A stretch of 64,000 nucleotides of DNA from Prochlorococcus marinus bv. HNLC2 (GCA_000218745.1 GL947595.1:63034-127033); one strand, 5' to 3'. Shown: positions 51,094-62,332, numbered from the stretch's first letter. Made by a program: numbers and translations. Notes: generated from the letters alone by a model not told the origin.

Positions 51094-51957
51094 ATGAGAT
51101 TTAAAAGTGGCTTAATTATAGGAATCTTCGGGCTTTTAGTGGTTTCACTAGGAGGGTACTATTTCACAATTGCTGTAACCATATTGACTTATTTTGCTTT
51201 ATTAGAACTTTTCCGAATGGCTGAATTTAAGGGTATAAAGCCTGCTACAAAAACAGCTTTAGTCTCTTGTTCATTAATAATAATTTCTACATATCTTGAA
51301 GTTAATGGAATCTTAGAAAAAGGAATATCAAATGCTACTTTATCTATCTCCTCAATATTAATATGTACTTGGCTTTTATTACAGCCTAAACCTGGCAAAA
51401 TAGCTGATATTGCTACGTCTATATTCGGACTTTTTTATTTGGGTTTTCTACCAAGCTTTTGGATTAAATTAAGAGAACTAGATTCTATTGTTGCGAGTTC
51501 ACACTATAGTGGAAACGGATTTTCAAATTACAGCAACTTAACTGGTTTTAAAATCACTCTAATTACATGTTTTTTAATTGTTTCTAGTGATATTGGTTCA
51601 TACTTCATAGGGAAAAAATTTGGGAAAACATTTCTTTCTCCCATTTCTCCTAGTAAAACAATTGAAGGTCTATTAGGAGGAATACTTTGCTCTATTGTTA
51701 CGGGCATTGTATTTGCCTTAATATTTAATTGGAATAATGCAGTGCTGATTGGTTTCATTTTTGGGGTCATTGTTTCATTAATGGCTTTAGTAGGAGATCT
51801 TATTGAATCAATGATGAAAAGAGATGCAAAGTTAAAAGATTCAGGAAACCTATTGCCTGGTCATGGAGGTATTCTCGATAGAATAGATAGTTATATTTTT
51901 ACTCCATCATTGATCTTCTATACGATTTTGGCGCTGGATTACTTTAAGGTTATTTAG
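51094..51957 (+). CDS. cdsA: Phosphatidate cytidylyltransferase (CDP-diglyceride synthase)
   Basis: A 287-aa integral membrane enzyme that makes CDP-diacylglycerol for phosphatidylglycerol synthesis. Seven to eight hydrophobic segments are seen. The family signature near the C-terminus is MMKRDAKLKDSGNLLPGHGGILDRIDSYIF with the preceding SDIGSYFIGKKFGKTFLSPISPSKTIEG. It starts 9 bases after the decarboxylase, so both genes are probably co-transcribed. Confidence 0.95.
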   Translation: MRFKSGLIIGIFGLLVVSLGGYYFTIAVTILTYFALLELFRMAEFKGIKPATKTALVSCSLIIISTYLEVNGILEKGISNATLSISSILICTWLLLQPKPGKIADIATSIFGLFYLGFLPSFWIKLRELDSIVASSHYSGNGFSNYSNLTGFKITLITCFLIVSSDIGSYFIGKKFGKTFLSPISPSKTIEGLLGGILCSIVTGIVFALIFNWNNAVLIGFIFGVIVSLMALVGDLIESMMKRDAKLKDSGNLLPGHGGILDRIDSYIFTPSLIFYTILALDYFKVI

Positions 51958-52008
51958 AGTTAAAAGGTTTTAAAATTTTTCATTTAACTTGTATGAGTTT
52001 GTTAATTA

Positions 52009-52896
52009 TTACTGGAAAAAGTCAAATATAATTTTGCTTGTTAATTCTGGTAAATCTATGTGAGGTAAATGGCCGCAGTTTTTTAAACCTAAGAAATTTA
52101 AACTTTTAGTGTTTCTCAATTTATTTAGTTCATTTTTGCCGAGTATCCTATCGTTTAATCCGCAGACGGTTTTAACTGGATGATTTTGGAAATATTTGTA
52201 AGAGCCGCCAAATCCTCCACTATTGGCAAAAGAAGCAAGAGAATTCCTCCATCCCTTGCAACCAAGATGGATAGATGCTATCTGTTCCTCCTCGATTCCA
52301 ACACTTTTGTCGGGGTAAGCAAAAGCTTGTCTACAGAGATTTTTTCTAACTAATGGTAATCCTAAGAATGCTGCACCAATTTGATTAAATGGTCTAGGTA
52401 TGCTCTTTGAATCTCCAAATAAACCAGCAGGAGATAAAAGGATGATTTTATCTATATCTTTAGAAATTTCTTTAGAAAGTAATAGAGCTGCAGAACCTCC
52501 CATAGAGGCACCCACAATATTCAGTTTTTTAGATATTTTAAGTTCTTTGATCAAATCGATTAAATTAAGAATTATATTTTCAGGATTATATTGATTATTA
52601 AAAATTCTTGGTGAAAATCCAAAACCAAATAAGTCAGGAATGATTAGTTGGAAATGATTTTTTAAGTAGGGATAAATTCTTCTAAACTCCAATAGGCTGC
52701 TATCAAAGCCGTGTAAAAATAGTATGGGATCGCCAACCCCACTAATTAAAATTGGAAATTTTGCATTACCCCAATTTTGATTTAATTCAATCCATTGAGT
52801 TTCATTTAATATATTTCTACCTAAAGGATCAAAAATTATATTCTTGACTTTATTAAAATAATTATAGTTGGAGTATTTAAGGCTATTTTTAATCAC
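52009..52896 (-). CDS. Alpha/beta hydrolase
   Basis: A 295-aa single-domain alpha/beta-fold hydrolase. The oxyanion block reads GDPILFLHGFDSSLLEFRRI, with IIPDLFGFGFSP; the nucleophile elbow is GASMGGSAALL, with the acid Asp in CGLNDRILG and the His in LKNCGHLPHIDLPE. No signal peptide or membrane segment. The substrate is unknown. It is 14 bases downstream of the alcohol dehydrogenase gene on the same strand and converges on cdsA. Confidence 0.85.
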   Translation of the reverse strand: MIKNSLKYSNYNYFNKVKNIIFDPLGRNILNETQWIELNQNWGNAKFPILISGVGDPILFLHGFDSSLLEFRRIYPYLKNHFQLIIPDLFGFGFSPRIFNNQYNPENIILNLIDLIKELKISKKLNIVGASMGGSAALLLSKEISKDIDKIILLSPAGLFGDSKSIPRPFNQIGAAFLGLPLVRKNLCRQAFAYPDKSVGIEEEQIASIHLGCKGWRNSLASFANSGGFGGSYKYFQNHPVKTVCGLNDRILGKNELNKLRNTKSLNFLGLKNCGHLPHIDLPELTSKIIFDFFQ

Positions 52897-52910
52897 ATTA
52901 AATATAGATC

Positions 52911-54002
52911 CTAAATAGTAATTTTTTGACCTTCAAAAATTGAAATGGTTTTGACGATATCATCAGGACTTACAGAAAAGGGAAGAAAGTGAATCTCTGA
53001 CTCTTTTCTACATGTGAAATCAGCAATTCTTTGAAGATTATTATTATCAAATATATCTATTCCAAGTTCACCAATTGTTGTTGGCAAATCTAGCTTCTTC
53101 ATGAATTGTACTAATTGTTTTATTGATTGATCTGCGAGTTTATTATCATTTTTAATTTCTTCTAATTTTAATTGAATTAAAATACCTACTCCTACTATTT
53201 CACCATGTAATGGTTTCTTTTTAGGCTGGAGTTGTGTAATTGCATTATGTATGGCGTGTGCTGCAGCTGTTCTACATTTCGCTCCTCCAATTCCGCCAAT
53301 TAGTCCTGCAGTTAAGCCATTGCCCTCTATTACATTTCTCCATGCTATATTTTCCATTGAAGACTCAGCTAATGCCTCTTCACTATCTAGGAATAATTGA
53401 TCTCTCAACACTCTTGAGATTTGTATAGCTTGTTGTACGAGACCATCTCTATTTGATGAGCTCGTAATTGATGATTCATACCACTTAGCTAAAGAGTCAG
53501 CTATTCCACTAGTAAGAGTATTTGTTGGTGCGGTTTTTATAAAAGAATAATCAAAGACTAAAATATCTGGACAAGAGGAAAGATTTATATCTTTTATAAA
53601 TTGACCTTGTTGAGAATATATATTTCCTAATGCAGTCCATCCAGCACAAGTAGAAGCGCTTAAGGGGACTGTAATACAAGGAATTGAGAGTTGATGTGCG
53701 AGAATTTTACCGGCATCTAAAACCTTACCTCCTCCAGCAGCAATAATAGCGTCACAATTATTTTTAGAGGATATTTTATAAAGCCTATTTAAATCTTCTT
53801 CGCAACAATCAAAATGTAAAGTTTCATTTAACGCATTAATGTTATAAAGATTTAAATCTTGTATTATTTTTTGTCTTAAGGAGTTAGTTGAACTACTTCT
53901 TCCCACAATTAAAGGAAATTTTGTTAATTTTGATATTTCTGGTAAAGCTTTTTCCCAAGCTTTATTTCCTTTGAAAACCCTTTTGGGAGATACTAAATAC
54001 AT
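52911..54002 (-). CDS. Iron-containing alcohol/glycerol dehydrogenase family protein
   Basis: A 363-aa type III alcohol dehydrogenase of the glycerol dehydrogenase (GldA-like) branch. The NAD-binding motif AIIAAGGGKVLDAGKILAH and PCITVPLSASTCAGWTALG are visible, with metal ligands expected in GIADSLAKWYE and AAAHAIHNAITQ. The substrate could be glycerol or another polyol; I cannot say. It is 14 bases downstream of clpC on the same strand. Confidence 0.85.
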   Translation of the reverse strand: MYLVSPKRVFKGNKAWEKALPEISKLTKFPLIVGRSSSTNSLRQKIIQDLNLYNINALNETLHFDCCEEDLNRLYKISSKNNCDAIIAAGGGKVLDAGKILAHQLSIPCITVPLSASTCAGWTALGNIYSQQGQFIKDINLSSCPDILVFDYSFIKTAPTNTLTSGIADSLAKWYESSITSSSNRDGLVQQAIQISRVLRDQLFLDSEEALAESSMENIAWRNVIEGNGLTAGLIGGIGGAKCRTAAAHAIHNAITQLQPKKKPLHGEIVGVGILIQLKLEEIKNDNKLADQSIKQLVQFMKKLDLPTTIGELGIDIFDNNNLQRIADFTCRKESEIHFLPFSVSPDDIVKTISIFEGQKITI

Positions 54003-54016
54003 TAAATAGTTACTTT

Positions 54017-56543
54017 TTAGAAGTTTGCTCCTGCCAGCTCTTGAGGCGATTCTTCAGAAGAAATTTTAACAGTTACTTTTTTGTTTTCATCAATATCTAC
54101 AAGTGCAATATCTCCATCTTTGATTCGCCCAGAAAGAACTTCTTCGGCGAGACTATCTTCTAAAAGCCTCATCACAGCCCTTCTTAATGGCCTTGCGCCG
54201 TAAGAAGGATTATAACCTTCCTCAACTAATCTTTCCTTAAAAGAATCTGTAACACTTAACTTTATCCCTTTTTCACTTAACCTAGAGAATACTTCTCTCA
54301 ACATTATTTCAGCGATGTCTTTTACTTCATTTTTAGTTAATTGTCTGAATACAATAATTTCATCCAATCTGTTCAAGAATTCTGGTCTGAAGTATTGTTT
54401 AAGTTCTTCATTAACTAGAGATTTTATTCTATTGTACTGACTATCCTCAATTGATTCTCCAGAGAATTCAAAGCCAAGGCCTCCTCCACCTTTCTCAATT
54501 ACTTTTGAGCCAATATTTGAGGTCATTATTAATAAAGTATTTTTAAAATCTACAGTTCTGCCTTTAGAGTCGGTTAATCTTCCTTCCTCAAGAAGTTGCA
54601 ATAGTAAATTGAAAACATCTGGATGTGCTTTTTCAACTTCATCAAAAAGAACTACAGTATATGGTCTTCTTCTTACAGCTTCAGTTAATTGACCACCTTC
54701 ATTAAACCCAACATATCCTGGGGGAGACCCAATCAATTTACTTACGGTATGTCTTTCCATAAACTCAGACATATCTAACCTGATCATCGCTTCTTCGCTT
54801 CCAAAGAAATAAGATGCTAGAGCTTTTGTGAGTTCAGTTTTACCTACACCTGTGGGTCCTGAAAAAATAAAACTTGCGATAGGTCTATTCGGATTCTTAA
54901 GACCAACTCGTGCTCTCCTTATCGCTCTCGATACAGCTTTAACTGCTTCATCTTGACCAATAAGTCTTTTGTGAAGAGTATCTTCCATATTCAATAATTT
55001 GACGGACTCAGTTTCCGTTAATTTTTGAACGGGTACTCCTGTCCAAGAAGCTACTATGTGAGCTACATCTTCTTCGCTAACTACAGGATTCTCTACAATT
55101 TCTGTATTTTTAATAGAATTTTCACTATCTGCGTTGGAGCTATCAACTTGACCATCTTTTTTATTTTCAAGTAATTTTTTTATTTGAGATGATAATTCAA
55201 GCTCTTTCTCTCTTAAGTTGACTAGCCTGATCAAAATTTTGGTCTCTAACAGCTTCTTCTTTTTGTTTCTGTATTTCTCTTAACTCTTTGTCAATTTGCT
55301 TAGCTTCAGGAGGTAGTTTAGAATTAATTAACCTCACTCTACTTCCAGCTTCATCAATTAAGTCTATTGCTTTATCTGGTAGGAATCTATCAGAAATGTA
55401 TCTATCTCCAAGGTGAGCTGCAGCTTCAAGAGCTTCATCAGTAATTTTGAGACGGTGGTGTTGCTCATATCTCTCTCTTAAACCTCGAAGGATTTCAATA
55501 GTGTCATCTATTGAAGGTTCTCCTACCATAACAGGTTGAAATCTTCTTTCCAAGGCAGCATCACGTTCAATATGCTTACGATATTCATCTAAAGTTGTTG
55601 CACCAATACATTGAAGTTCTCCTCTAGCTAGAGCTGGTTTTAAAATATTTGCAGCATCAATAGCCCCCTCAGCAGCACCAGCTCCAATAAGGGTATGAAC
55701 TTCATCAATAACTAGAATAACGTTTCCTGCTGATTTTATTTCTTCCATTATTTTCTTAAGACGCTCCTCAAATTCTCCTCTATATTTTGTTCCAGCAACA
55801 AGAAGACCAATATCTAGTGTTAAAACTCTTTTATCTTCAAGAATATCTGGAATTTCTCCTTGTTGTATTCTTTGAGCTAAACCTTCTGCGATAGCTGTTT
55901 TACCAACTCCTGGCTCGCCTATTAATACTGGATTATTTTTAGTTCTTCTGCCAAGAATTTGCACTACTCTATCAATTTCATCATGACGCCCAACAACTGG
56001 GTCTAATTTAGATTCACTAGCTAATTTAGTTAGATTTGTTCCAAATTCATCTAGAGTAGCTGTTTTAACATTACCTTTGCCACTACCACTGCCAGAACCT
56101 ACTTCAGCAGTTTCGCCAAGCATCCTTATGACTTGAGTTCTTACTTTGGTTAGATCAATACCTAGATTTTCTAAGACTCTTGCAGCTACACCTTCGCCTT
56201 CTCTAATAAGGCCAAGTAGAAGATGTTCTGTACCAATATAGTTATGACCTAGTTGTCTTGCCTCTTCTAATGAGAGTTCAAGAACTCTTTTAGCCCTTGG
56301 AGTAAAGGGAATTTCAACTGCTACAAAACCAGAACCTCTACCAATAATTTTTTCAACTTCAATTCTAGAATCTTTTAAGTTCACACCAAGTGATTTGAGA
56401 ACTTTAGCAGCTACACCAGTTCCTTCTCCAATTAATCCTAAGAGTATTTGTTCAGTACCCACGAAATTATGACCAAGTCTTCTAGCTTCTTCTTGAGCCA
56501 GCATGATGACTTTTATTGCTTTTTCAGTAAATCTTTCAAACAT
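54017..56543 (-). CDS. clpC: ATP-dependent Clp protease ATPase subunit ClpC, one frameshift
   Basis: About 841 aa. An essential HSP100 unfoldase that feeds ClpP. Two Clp N repeats at the N-terminus ([21 protein letters not shown] and [21 protein letters not shown]), two AAA+ domains ([17 protein letters not shown] and [17 protein letters not shown]), the middle coiled-coil and the arginine-rich C-terminus ([15 protein letters not shown]) are all visible. One extra base at 55213-55214 breaks the frame in the coiled-coil ([17 protein letters not shown] when removed). It is a probable sequence error because the gene is essential in cyanobacteria. Confidence 0.95.
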
Positions 56544-56722
56544 TACTATTTGAGCTTTCTATATAATAACCTACCAGTATTGAGCCTATTTTGTGTTTAG
56601 AATGAGCTTTTGTGAATACCTTATGTTTTTTCTTGCTAGTTCAAATACTACATTATGAGTGGGATTGAAGGTAATAACTAGAATTTAAAGGATTCTGGTT
56701 ATCCGCACAAGAAAAAAATTAA

Positions 56723-57163
56723 TTATTTTTTTAACAATTTCTTTTCTTGTAAAAGAGCATTTGAACCATCCTTGTAATATTTTTTTCTAATTCCTATCGT
56801 TTTAAATCCAAAAGCATGATAAAAATTTAGTGCATCTAAATTTTTATCTGATACTTCTAATTGGATTTTTTCGATAGCAAAACTTTCACATTGTTTAAAA
56901 GTTTCTTTTAGGAGTTTTTTCCCTAGTCCTCTTCTTTTAAATGTTGGATGAATTGATAAATAAGTTAATTCAGCATTGCAAAAGATTTTCTGGAAAACAC
57001 AAATACCTACAATTTGATAATTCCTAAAACAGGCAAAAGCATAAACATAATTTTTTCTTAACTCCTTTTCCCATTGTTTAAGATTCCATAATTTAATAGT
57101 CATTAAATCTATTTCATGACACTCTTGTGATTCTTTTCTTGTTATTTTTTTTACTAAATACAT
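56723..57163 (-). CDS. rimI: Ribosomal protein N-acetyltransferase (RimI-like GNAT)
   Basis: A 146-aa GNAT acetyltransferase. The acetyl-CoA site reads LSIHPTFKRRGLGKKLLKETF and the C-terminal ALNFYHAFGFKTIGIRKKYY block is typical of RimI, which acetylates ribosomal protein S18. Similar GNAT proteins also act on other substrates, so the target is inferred. It is divergent from lysA by about 56-80 bases. Confidence 0.82.
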   Translation of the reverse strand: MYLVKKITRKESQECHEIDLMTIKLWNLKQWEKELRKNYVYAFACFRNYQIVGICVFQKIFCNAELTYLSIHPTFKRRGLGKKLLKETFKQCESFAIEKIQLEVSDKNLDALNFYHAFGFKTIGIRKKYYKDGSNALLQEKKLLKK

Positions 57164-57243
57164 TTTTTGATTTTTTTGATATTAGTTTGTGAAACTTATT
57201 TCAAATAATAAGTTGTAGAATGCTTTATATCAAAATTGGTAAA

Positions 57244-58626
57244 ATGGAAGTAAATTCATCATTTCTAAAAAATAAAATATTTTTTGATAGTCCAAATAAA
57301 AATATTGTTCCTATTTCTACAAGTATTGATAAAAATGGAAACTTATCAATAGCTAATTGTTCAATAAATAATTTGGTAGAAAGATATGGTTCTCCAATAT
57401 ATCTTTTAGATGAGATGACACTTCGAAGCTCATGTAGGGCTTATAAAAGAGCTTTGGAGAAATACTATCCTGGGAAGTCTTTACCAATTTACGCTTCTAA
57501 AGCTAATAGCTCTTTATTTATGAGTAATTTAATCCACTCAGAGGGATTAGGCCTAGATGCAGTTTCTGAAGGTGAGCTCATAACAGCTTTAAATGGGGGG
57601 GTTGATAATAAAAAAATAGTTTTTCATGGCAATAATAAGTCAGATAGAGAAATAGAATTTGCCATAAGAAATAAAATTAAAATTGTTGTAGATAATAGCT
57701 TTGATTTAGAACGACTAATAACTTTTTCAGAATCTTTAAATACAACTCAAGAAGTTATGGTGAGATTTACTCCAGGAATTGAATGTCACACTCATGAATA
57801 TATTAAAACTGGATCGGTTGACAGTAAATTTGGTTTTGGAATTGAGAACTTAGAAGTTGTTTTTAGTAAAATAAAAAAATCTAAAAATGTGAAATTAGTT
57901 GGATTACATGCACATATAGGATCTCAGATATTTGAATTGGATCCTCATAATGACTTGGCAGAGATAATGGTAAAAGTAGCTTTGGAAGCACAAAAATTTG
58001 GTCATATAATTACCGAGCTAAATCTAGGAGGTGGATTAGGAGTAAAATATATCCCAAATGATGATCCGCCAACTATTGATGAGTGGGTTGAAACAATATC
58101 AAAAGCCCTAATAAAAGCATGTGAAAAAAATAAATTTAAACTACCAACTCTCATGTGCGAACCTGGTCGTTCAATTGTTGCTACATCTGGGGTTACAATA
58201 TATAAATTAGGTGCTTTTAAGGAGATACCAGGATTAAAAACCTATATCTCTGTAGATGGTGGGATGAGTGATAATCCTAGACCAATTACTTATCAATCAA
58301 ATTATTCTGCTTGTTTAGTAAGCGATCCGTTGAATTTAAATTCTCCAAAACATTTCACTATTGCAGGGAAACATTGCGAATCAGGAGATGTTTTATTTAA
58401 AAATATCTTACTAGGTAATTGTAAGACTGGAGATCTATTATGCGTATTTGGAACAGGGGCATATAACTTATCAATGAGTTCTAACTATAATCGTATTCCT
58501 AGACCTGCATCAATACTTCTAAATGATGGTAATTCCGAATTAATTCAAAAAAGAGAAACACCAGAAGATCTTTTAAGATTTGATGTTTTACCTGATCGCT
58601 TTATTAGTCATTCTTCGGTAAGTTGA
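57244..58626 (+). CDS. lysA: Diaminopimelate decarboxylase
   Basis: About 460 aa from the ATG at 57244; an in-frame ATG at 57220 adds eight residues and is less likely. It is a PLP fold-III enzyme that makes lysine from meso-DAP. The PLP lysine is in LPIYASKANSSLFM, with LVGLHAHIGSQIFE, LNLGGGLGVKY, CEPGRSIVATSG and the Cys in GKHCESGDVLF. It heads the rightward run lysA-dacA-uppS-bioB-trhO, with short gaps between genes. Confidence 0.95.
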   Translation: MEVNSSFLKNKIFFDSPNKNIVPISTSIDKNGNLSIANCSINNLVERYGSPIYLLDEMTLRSSCRAYKRALEKYYPGKSLPIYASKANSSLFMSNLIHSEGLGLDAVSEGELITALNGGVDNKKIVFHGNNKSDREIEFAIRNKIKIVVDNSFDLERLITFSESLNTTQEVMVRFTPGIECHTHEYIKTGSVDSKFGFGIENLEVVFSKIKKSKNVKLVGLHAHIGSQIFELDPHNDLAEIMVKVALEAQKFGHIITELNLGGGLGVKYIPNDDPPTIDEWVETISKALIKACEKNKFKLPTLMCEPGRSIVATSGVTIYKLGAFKEIPGLKTYISVDGGMSDNPRPITYQSNYSACLVSDPLNLNSPKHFTIAGKHCESGDVLFKNILLGNCKTGDLLCVFGTGAYNLSMSSNYNRIPRPASILLNDGNSELIQKRETPEDLLRFDVLPDRFISHSSVS

Positions 58627-58647
58627 TAGTAGATAACTTAATTTAAT

Positions 58648-59535
58648 GTGAATTTTTGGGGGTTTATAAATCTTAAAGTTGTTTTTGATGTTTTGTTCGC
58701 AGCTGGTTTTGGACTCCTTTTCTTTGCAAGAGTAAAAGAAAAACGTACATTATGGCTTCTAAGAGGTTATTTATTTCTAGTTTCATTGGCATGGTTTGTG
58801 CAAAGATATGCAAACCTTCCTCTTACTTCTAAATTAATTGATGCAGTTGTGTTAGCTTGCTCTCTCTCATTGGCAATTCTTTGGCAAGGAGAGCTTAGAA
58901 GATTAATGGAGTTATTAGGAACGGGAAGACTTACTGTTCTTTTAGGAAACCCTCCAAAAGAATTCAGAGCAAATGGTAATTCTGTTAATCAACTTGTCGA
59001 GGCCGCCGGTAAACTTTCACAAAATAGAAGAGGAGCGTTAATGGTAGTAGATTTAGGTAGCGATTTAAGGCCTGAAGATTTCTTATATTCTGGAATAAAT
59101 ATTGAAGCTCAACTTTCGACGGATCTTTTGATAAATCTTTTTGCTACTGATACTCCTCTACATGATGGAGCTGTGTTGGTTAAGGGTGATAAAATCATAT
59201 CTGCGGGTGTTATTTTACCTTTGTCAAGGCAAGGTATAAGTAGATATGGGACAAGACATTTGGCAGCTTTGGGCATAACAGAGAGATTTGATAGATGCAT
59301 TTGTATTGTTGTTTCAGAAGAGACAGGCACATTATCATTAGCGAATCAGGGTAAGCTAGAAAGGCCTATCACTAGTAGTAGATTACAAGAGCTTTTAAAT
59401 GAATTTATAGGAAATATAAACACACCTGTAGTTGCAAAATCATCTGCAAATAGAAATGTATCATCGCCAAAAAAGAGTACAACTGATATTATTCCAAATA
59501 TTGCTATTGATAAATCTTTGAGAAATTCTGACTGA
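58648..59535 (+). CDS. dacA: Diadenylate cyclase (CdaA/DacA)
   Basis: A 295-aa membrane-bound diadenylate cyclase that makes c-di-AMP. It starts at a GTG. Three hydrophobic segments occupy residues about 8-75, then the DAC domain contains the DGA motif at 173-175 (TPLHDGAVLV) and GTRHLAALGITE at 201-212. The second motif is RHL rather than the textbook RHR. The gene is 21 bases after lysA and 24 bases before uppS. c-di-AMP often controls potassium and osmotic balance. Confidence 0.9.
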   Translation: MNFWGFINLKVVFDVLFAAGFGLLFFARVKEKRTLWLLRGYLFLVSLAWFVQRYANLPLTSKLIDAVVLACSLSLAILWQGELRRLMELLGTGRLTVLLGNPPKEFRANGNSVNQLVEAAGKLSQNRRGALMVVDLGSDLRPEDFLYSGINIEAQLSTDLLINLFATDTPLHDGAVLVKGDKIISAGVILPLSRQGISRYGTRHLAALGITERFDRCICIVVSEETGTLSLANQGKLERPITSSRLQELLNEFIGNINTPVVAKSSANRNVSSPKKSTTDIIPNIAIDKSLRNSD

Positions 59536-59559
59536 TAAAAACAATTTTTGAGATTAATT

Positions 59560-60363
59560 ATGATTTTAAAAAATCCAACCAATAAAATTTTAGATTTATC
59601 TCAGGAAATAGATAAACTTCGAATTCCAAATCATATAGCAATTATTATGGATGGGAATGGTCGGTGGGGTATAAAAAAAGGATTTTCTAGGTCTTATGGA
59701 CATAATAAAGGAGTATCAGTGCTAAAAAAAATATTACAGTTGGCCAAATGTTGGGGTGTAAAGATTTTAACAGTTTATGCTTTTTCAACTGAGAATTGGT
59801 CTAGACCAACTGAAGAAGTTAATTTCCTGATAAATTTATTTGAAAAAGTATTAGATAGAGAAATTGAAGAATTAAATAAAGAATCAATCAGAATTAACTT
59901 TATAGGCAATTTGTCCCCTTTCCCAGAAAATCTAAGAAAAAAAATCAATCATTCTGAAGAAATAACAAGACATAATAGTGAATTTATTTTTAATGTATGC
60001 ACTAATTATGGAGGGAGGCAAGAGCTTGTAAAAGTTGCTCAAGAATTGGCAAAGAAGTCAGTTTTAGGGGAAATAAATCCTGATAATATAAATGAAAAAG
60101 TCTTTGAATCTGAACTCTTAACAAAAGGTTTTAATGATCCTGACCTTCTTATTAGGACTAGTGGAGAGAGGAGAATTAGCAATTTCTTGTTATGGCAACT
60201 TGCATATTCAGAAATATACATAACAGAAAAATTATGGCCTGAATTTAATGAAAATGAATTTTTAAAAGCCATCATCGATTATCAATCGAGGAAAAGGCGT
60301 TTTGGAGGTATAGATTCGTTAACAAAGGAAACTATTAAAAGTTCTTTTACTCTAGATAGCTAG
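59560..60363 (+). CDS. uppS: Isoprenyl transferase / undecaprenyl diphosphate synthase
   Basis: About 267 aa from the ATG at 59560; a TTG four codons upstream is less likely. A cis-prenyltransferase that makes the long lipid carrier for peptidoglycan. The catalytic Asp31 is in IAIIMDGNGRWGIKKG; YAFSTENWSRPTEEV, DPDLLIRTSGERRISNFLLWQ and LWPEF are conserved. It lies between dacA and bioB with 11-24-base gaps. Confidence 0.96.
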   Translation: MILKNPTNKILDLSQEIDKLRIPNHIAIIMDGNGRWGIKKGFSRSYGHNKGVSVLKKILQLAKCWGVKILTVYAFSTENWSRPTEEVNFLINLFEKVLDREIEELNKESIRINFIGNLSPFPENLRKKINHSEEITRHNSEFIFNVCTNYGGRQELVKVAQELAKKSVLGEINPDNINEKVFESELLTKGFNDPDLLIRTSGERRISNFLLWQLAYSEIYITEKLWPEFNENEFLKAIIDYQSRKRRFGGIDSLTKETIKSSFTLDS

Positions 60364-60374
60364 AATATTATTGA

Positions 60375-61400
60375 ATGAATAGCAAAAATATGATTGAACT
60401 AGATTTAGTTGAGACCTCAAAGGATTTGAGATTTAATTGGAGCAGAGAAGAAATTCTTGAAATTTTAAATATGCCTCTCATCGATTTGATGTGGAAGGCA
60501 CAGATAATTCATAGAAAATATAATGATTATAAAGTTCAACTTTCTTCTCTTTTTAGTGTAAAAACAGGCGGTTGTACAGAAAATTGTTCTTACTGTAGTC
60601 AATCAATTTATAGTTCAAGTCAATTAAAAAGTAATCCTTTGCAAGAGGTGGCTTCTGTTTTAAAGAGAGCACAGTTAGCCAAAGATGAAGGTGCAGAGAG
60701 ATTTTGTATGGGTTGGGCTTGGAGAGAGATAAGAGATGGAAGTGCTTTTAACTCAATGTTAGAAATGGTCAGAGGAGTAAGAAAATTAGGGATGGAGGCG
60801 TGCGTTACGGCAGGCATGCTTAATGATAATCAGGCTGCCAAATTAGCAGAGGCAGGATTGACAGCTTATAACCATAACCTAGATACAAGTCCGGAATTCT
60901 ATCAAAATATTATTACTACAAGAACCTATCAAGATAGATTAGATACCTTAAAAAGAGTGAGAAATGCTGGTATAAATATTTGTTGTGGCGGGATTATTGG
61001 ATTAGGTGAATCAAAAAAAGATAGAGCATCCCTCCTTCAGGTTCTCTCAAATATGAACCCTCATCCAGAAAGTGTGCCAATCAATTCATTAGTAGCTATC
61101 GAAGGTACTGGACTTGAAGATTCAAAAGCAATTGATTCCCTAGAGATGATTAGAATGATTGCTTCAGCAAGAATACTCATGCCAAAGAGTAAAGTTAGAC
61201 TAAGTGCTGGGCGAGAAAATTTAACCAAGGAAGCTCAAATACTATGCTTTCAGTGCGGAGCAAATTCTATTTTTTATGGCGATGAGTTGCTTACTACCTC
61301 AAATCCTGCTTGCGAGACAGATAGGAAACTTCTTAGCGAAGTGGGAGTTTCTTTTAATAAGAACTTTAGATTTAATAAGAATGCTGTGACTTCAAAATGA
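60375..61400 (+). CDS. bioB: Biotin synthase
   Basis: A 341-aa radical SAM enzyme that inserts sulfur into dethiobiotin. The 4Fe-4S cluster motif CTENCSYC has Cys67, Cys71 and Cys74. Conserved blocks include [28 protein letters not shown] and [11 protein letters not shown]. Its stop overlaps the start of trhO by four bases (ATGA), which suggests translational coupling. An in-frame ATG at 60390 is an alternative start. Confidence 0.96.
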   Translation: MNSKNMIELDLVETSKDLRFNWSREEILEILNMPLIDLMWKAQIIHRKYNDYKVQLSSLFSVKTGGCTENCSYCSQSIYSSSQLKSNPLQEVASVLKRAQLAKDEGAERFCMGWAWREIRDGSAFNSMLEMVRGVRKLGMEACVTAGMLNDNQAAKLAEAGLTAYNHNLDTSPEFYQNIITTRTYQDRLDTLKRVRNAGINICCGGIIGLGESKKDRASLLQVLSNMNPHPESVPINSLVAIEGTGLEDSKAIDSLEMIRMIASARILMPKSKVRLSAGRENLTKEAQILCFQCGANSIFYGDELLTTSNPACETDRKLLSEVGVSFNKNFRFNKNAVTSK

Positions 61401-62332
61401 AAAATTTAAAATCAGTAATTTCATTTTACTGTTTTATTCATATTGATAAAAATTTTTTAAATGAGCTGAAGAATACTTTGTTAAATTATGAAAAAGAGGG
61501 TCTAACAGGATTAATAATAATTGCAGAGGAGGGAATTAATGGAACAATTTGTGGAGAAGACTCAATAACAAAGAAGACTATTAAATTAATAAAAAATTAT
61601 TTTAATAATGAAGATTTAAATGAAAAATTAAGTTTTTCAAAAAACAAAGTTTTTAAAAAATTAAAAATAAAAATTAAGTCAGAGATTGTAACAATGGGTA
61701 TAAGTAATCTTAACTTAAGTAAAAGGGGTACTTATGTAAATGCATTTGAATGGAATAAATTATTAAATGATAAAAATACATTAGTTATCGATACAAGAAA
61801 TGACTATGAAGTTTCTCTTGGAGGCTTTAATAACTCTATTAATCCTAAAACAAGAAACTTCAGAGAATTCCCAAATTGGGTTGATAAAAATATTGATAAA
61901 TATCTAAATGGAAAACAAGTAGATAATATTGCAATGTTTTGTACAGGTGGAATTAGATGTGAAAAAGCAACTTCATTACTAAAAAAGAAAGGTTTTAAAA
62001 ATGTTTATCACCTTAAGGGAGGAATATTAAAATACTTAGAAATGATTCCCTCAAAAGATAATTTATATGAGGGAGAATGTTATGTTTTTGATGAAAGAGT
62101 AGCTTTAAATAAACAATTAAAAAAAGGTTCATATACTATTTGCCATGCATGTGGTATGCCTCTCTCCATAGAGGATAAAGCTAAAAAAGAATTTATAGAG
62201 GGAGTTCAATGTCATCTATGTATTAGTAAGTTTAGTGATGAAGATAGAAAAAGATTTGCAGAAAGACAGAAACAAATTGATAAGCAAAAAACACAATCAA
62301 AATCAAATCTTAAAAATACTTTTAAGAAATGA
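61397..62332 (+). CDS. trhO: tRNA uridine(34) hydroxylase / rhodanese-domain protein (TrhO/YceA)
   Basis: A 311-aa protein. The N-terminal YceA domain ([17 protein letters not shown]) is followed by a rhodanese domain with the active-site Cys172 in [14 protein letters not shown]. The C-terminal tail has a Cys pair twice ([11 protein letters not shown] and GVQCHLCIS) that could bind zinc. TrhO hydroxylates uridine 34 in some tRNAs. It is coupled to bioB upstream and to a conserved hypothetical downstream through ATGA overlaps at both ends. Confidence 0.92.
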   Translation: MKNLKSVISFYCFIHIDKNFLNELKNTLLNYEKEGLTGLIIIAEEGINGTICGEDSITKKTIKLIKNYFNNEDLNEKLSFSKNKVFKKLKIKIKSEIVTMGISNLNLSKRGTYVNAFEWNKLLNDKNTLVIDTRNDYEVSLGGFNNSINPKTRNFREFPNWVDKNIDKYLNGKQVDNIAMFCTGGIRCEKATSLLKKKGFKNVYHLKGGILKYLEMIPSKDNLYEGECYVFDERVALNKQLKKGSYTICHACGMPLSIEDKAKKEFIEGVQCHLCISKFSDEDRKRFAERQKQIDKQKTQSKSNLKNTFKK

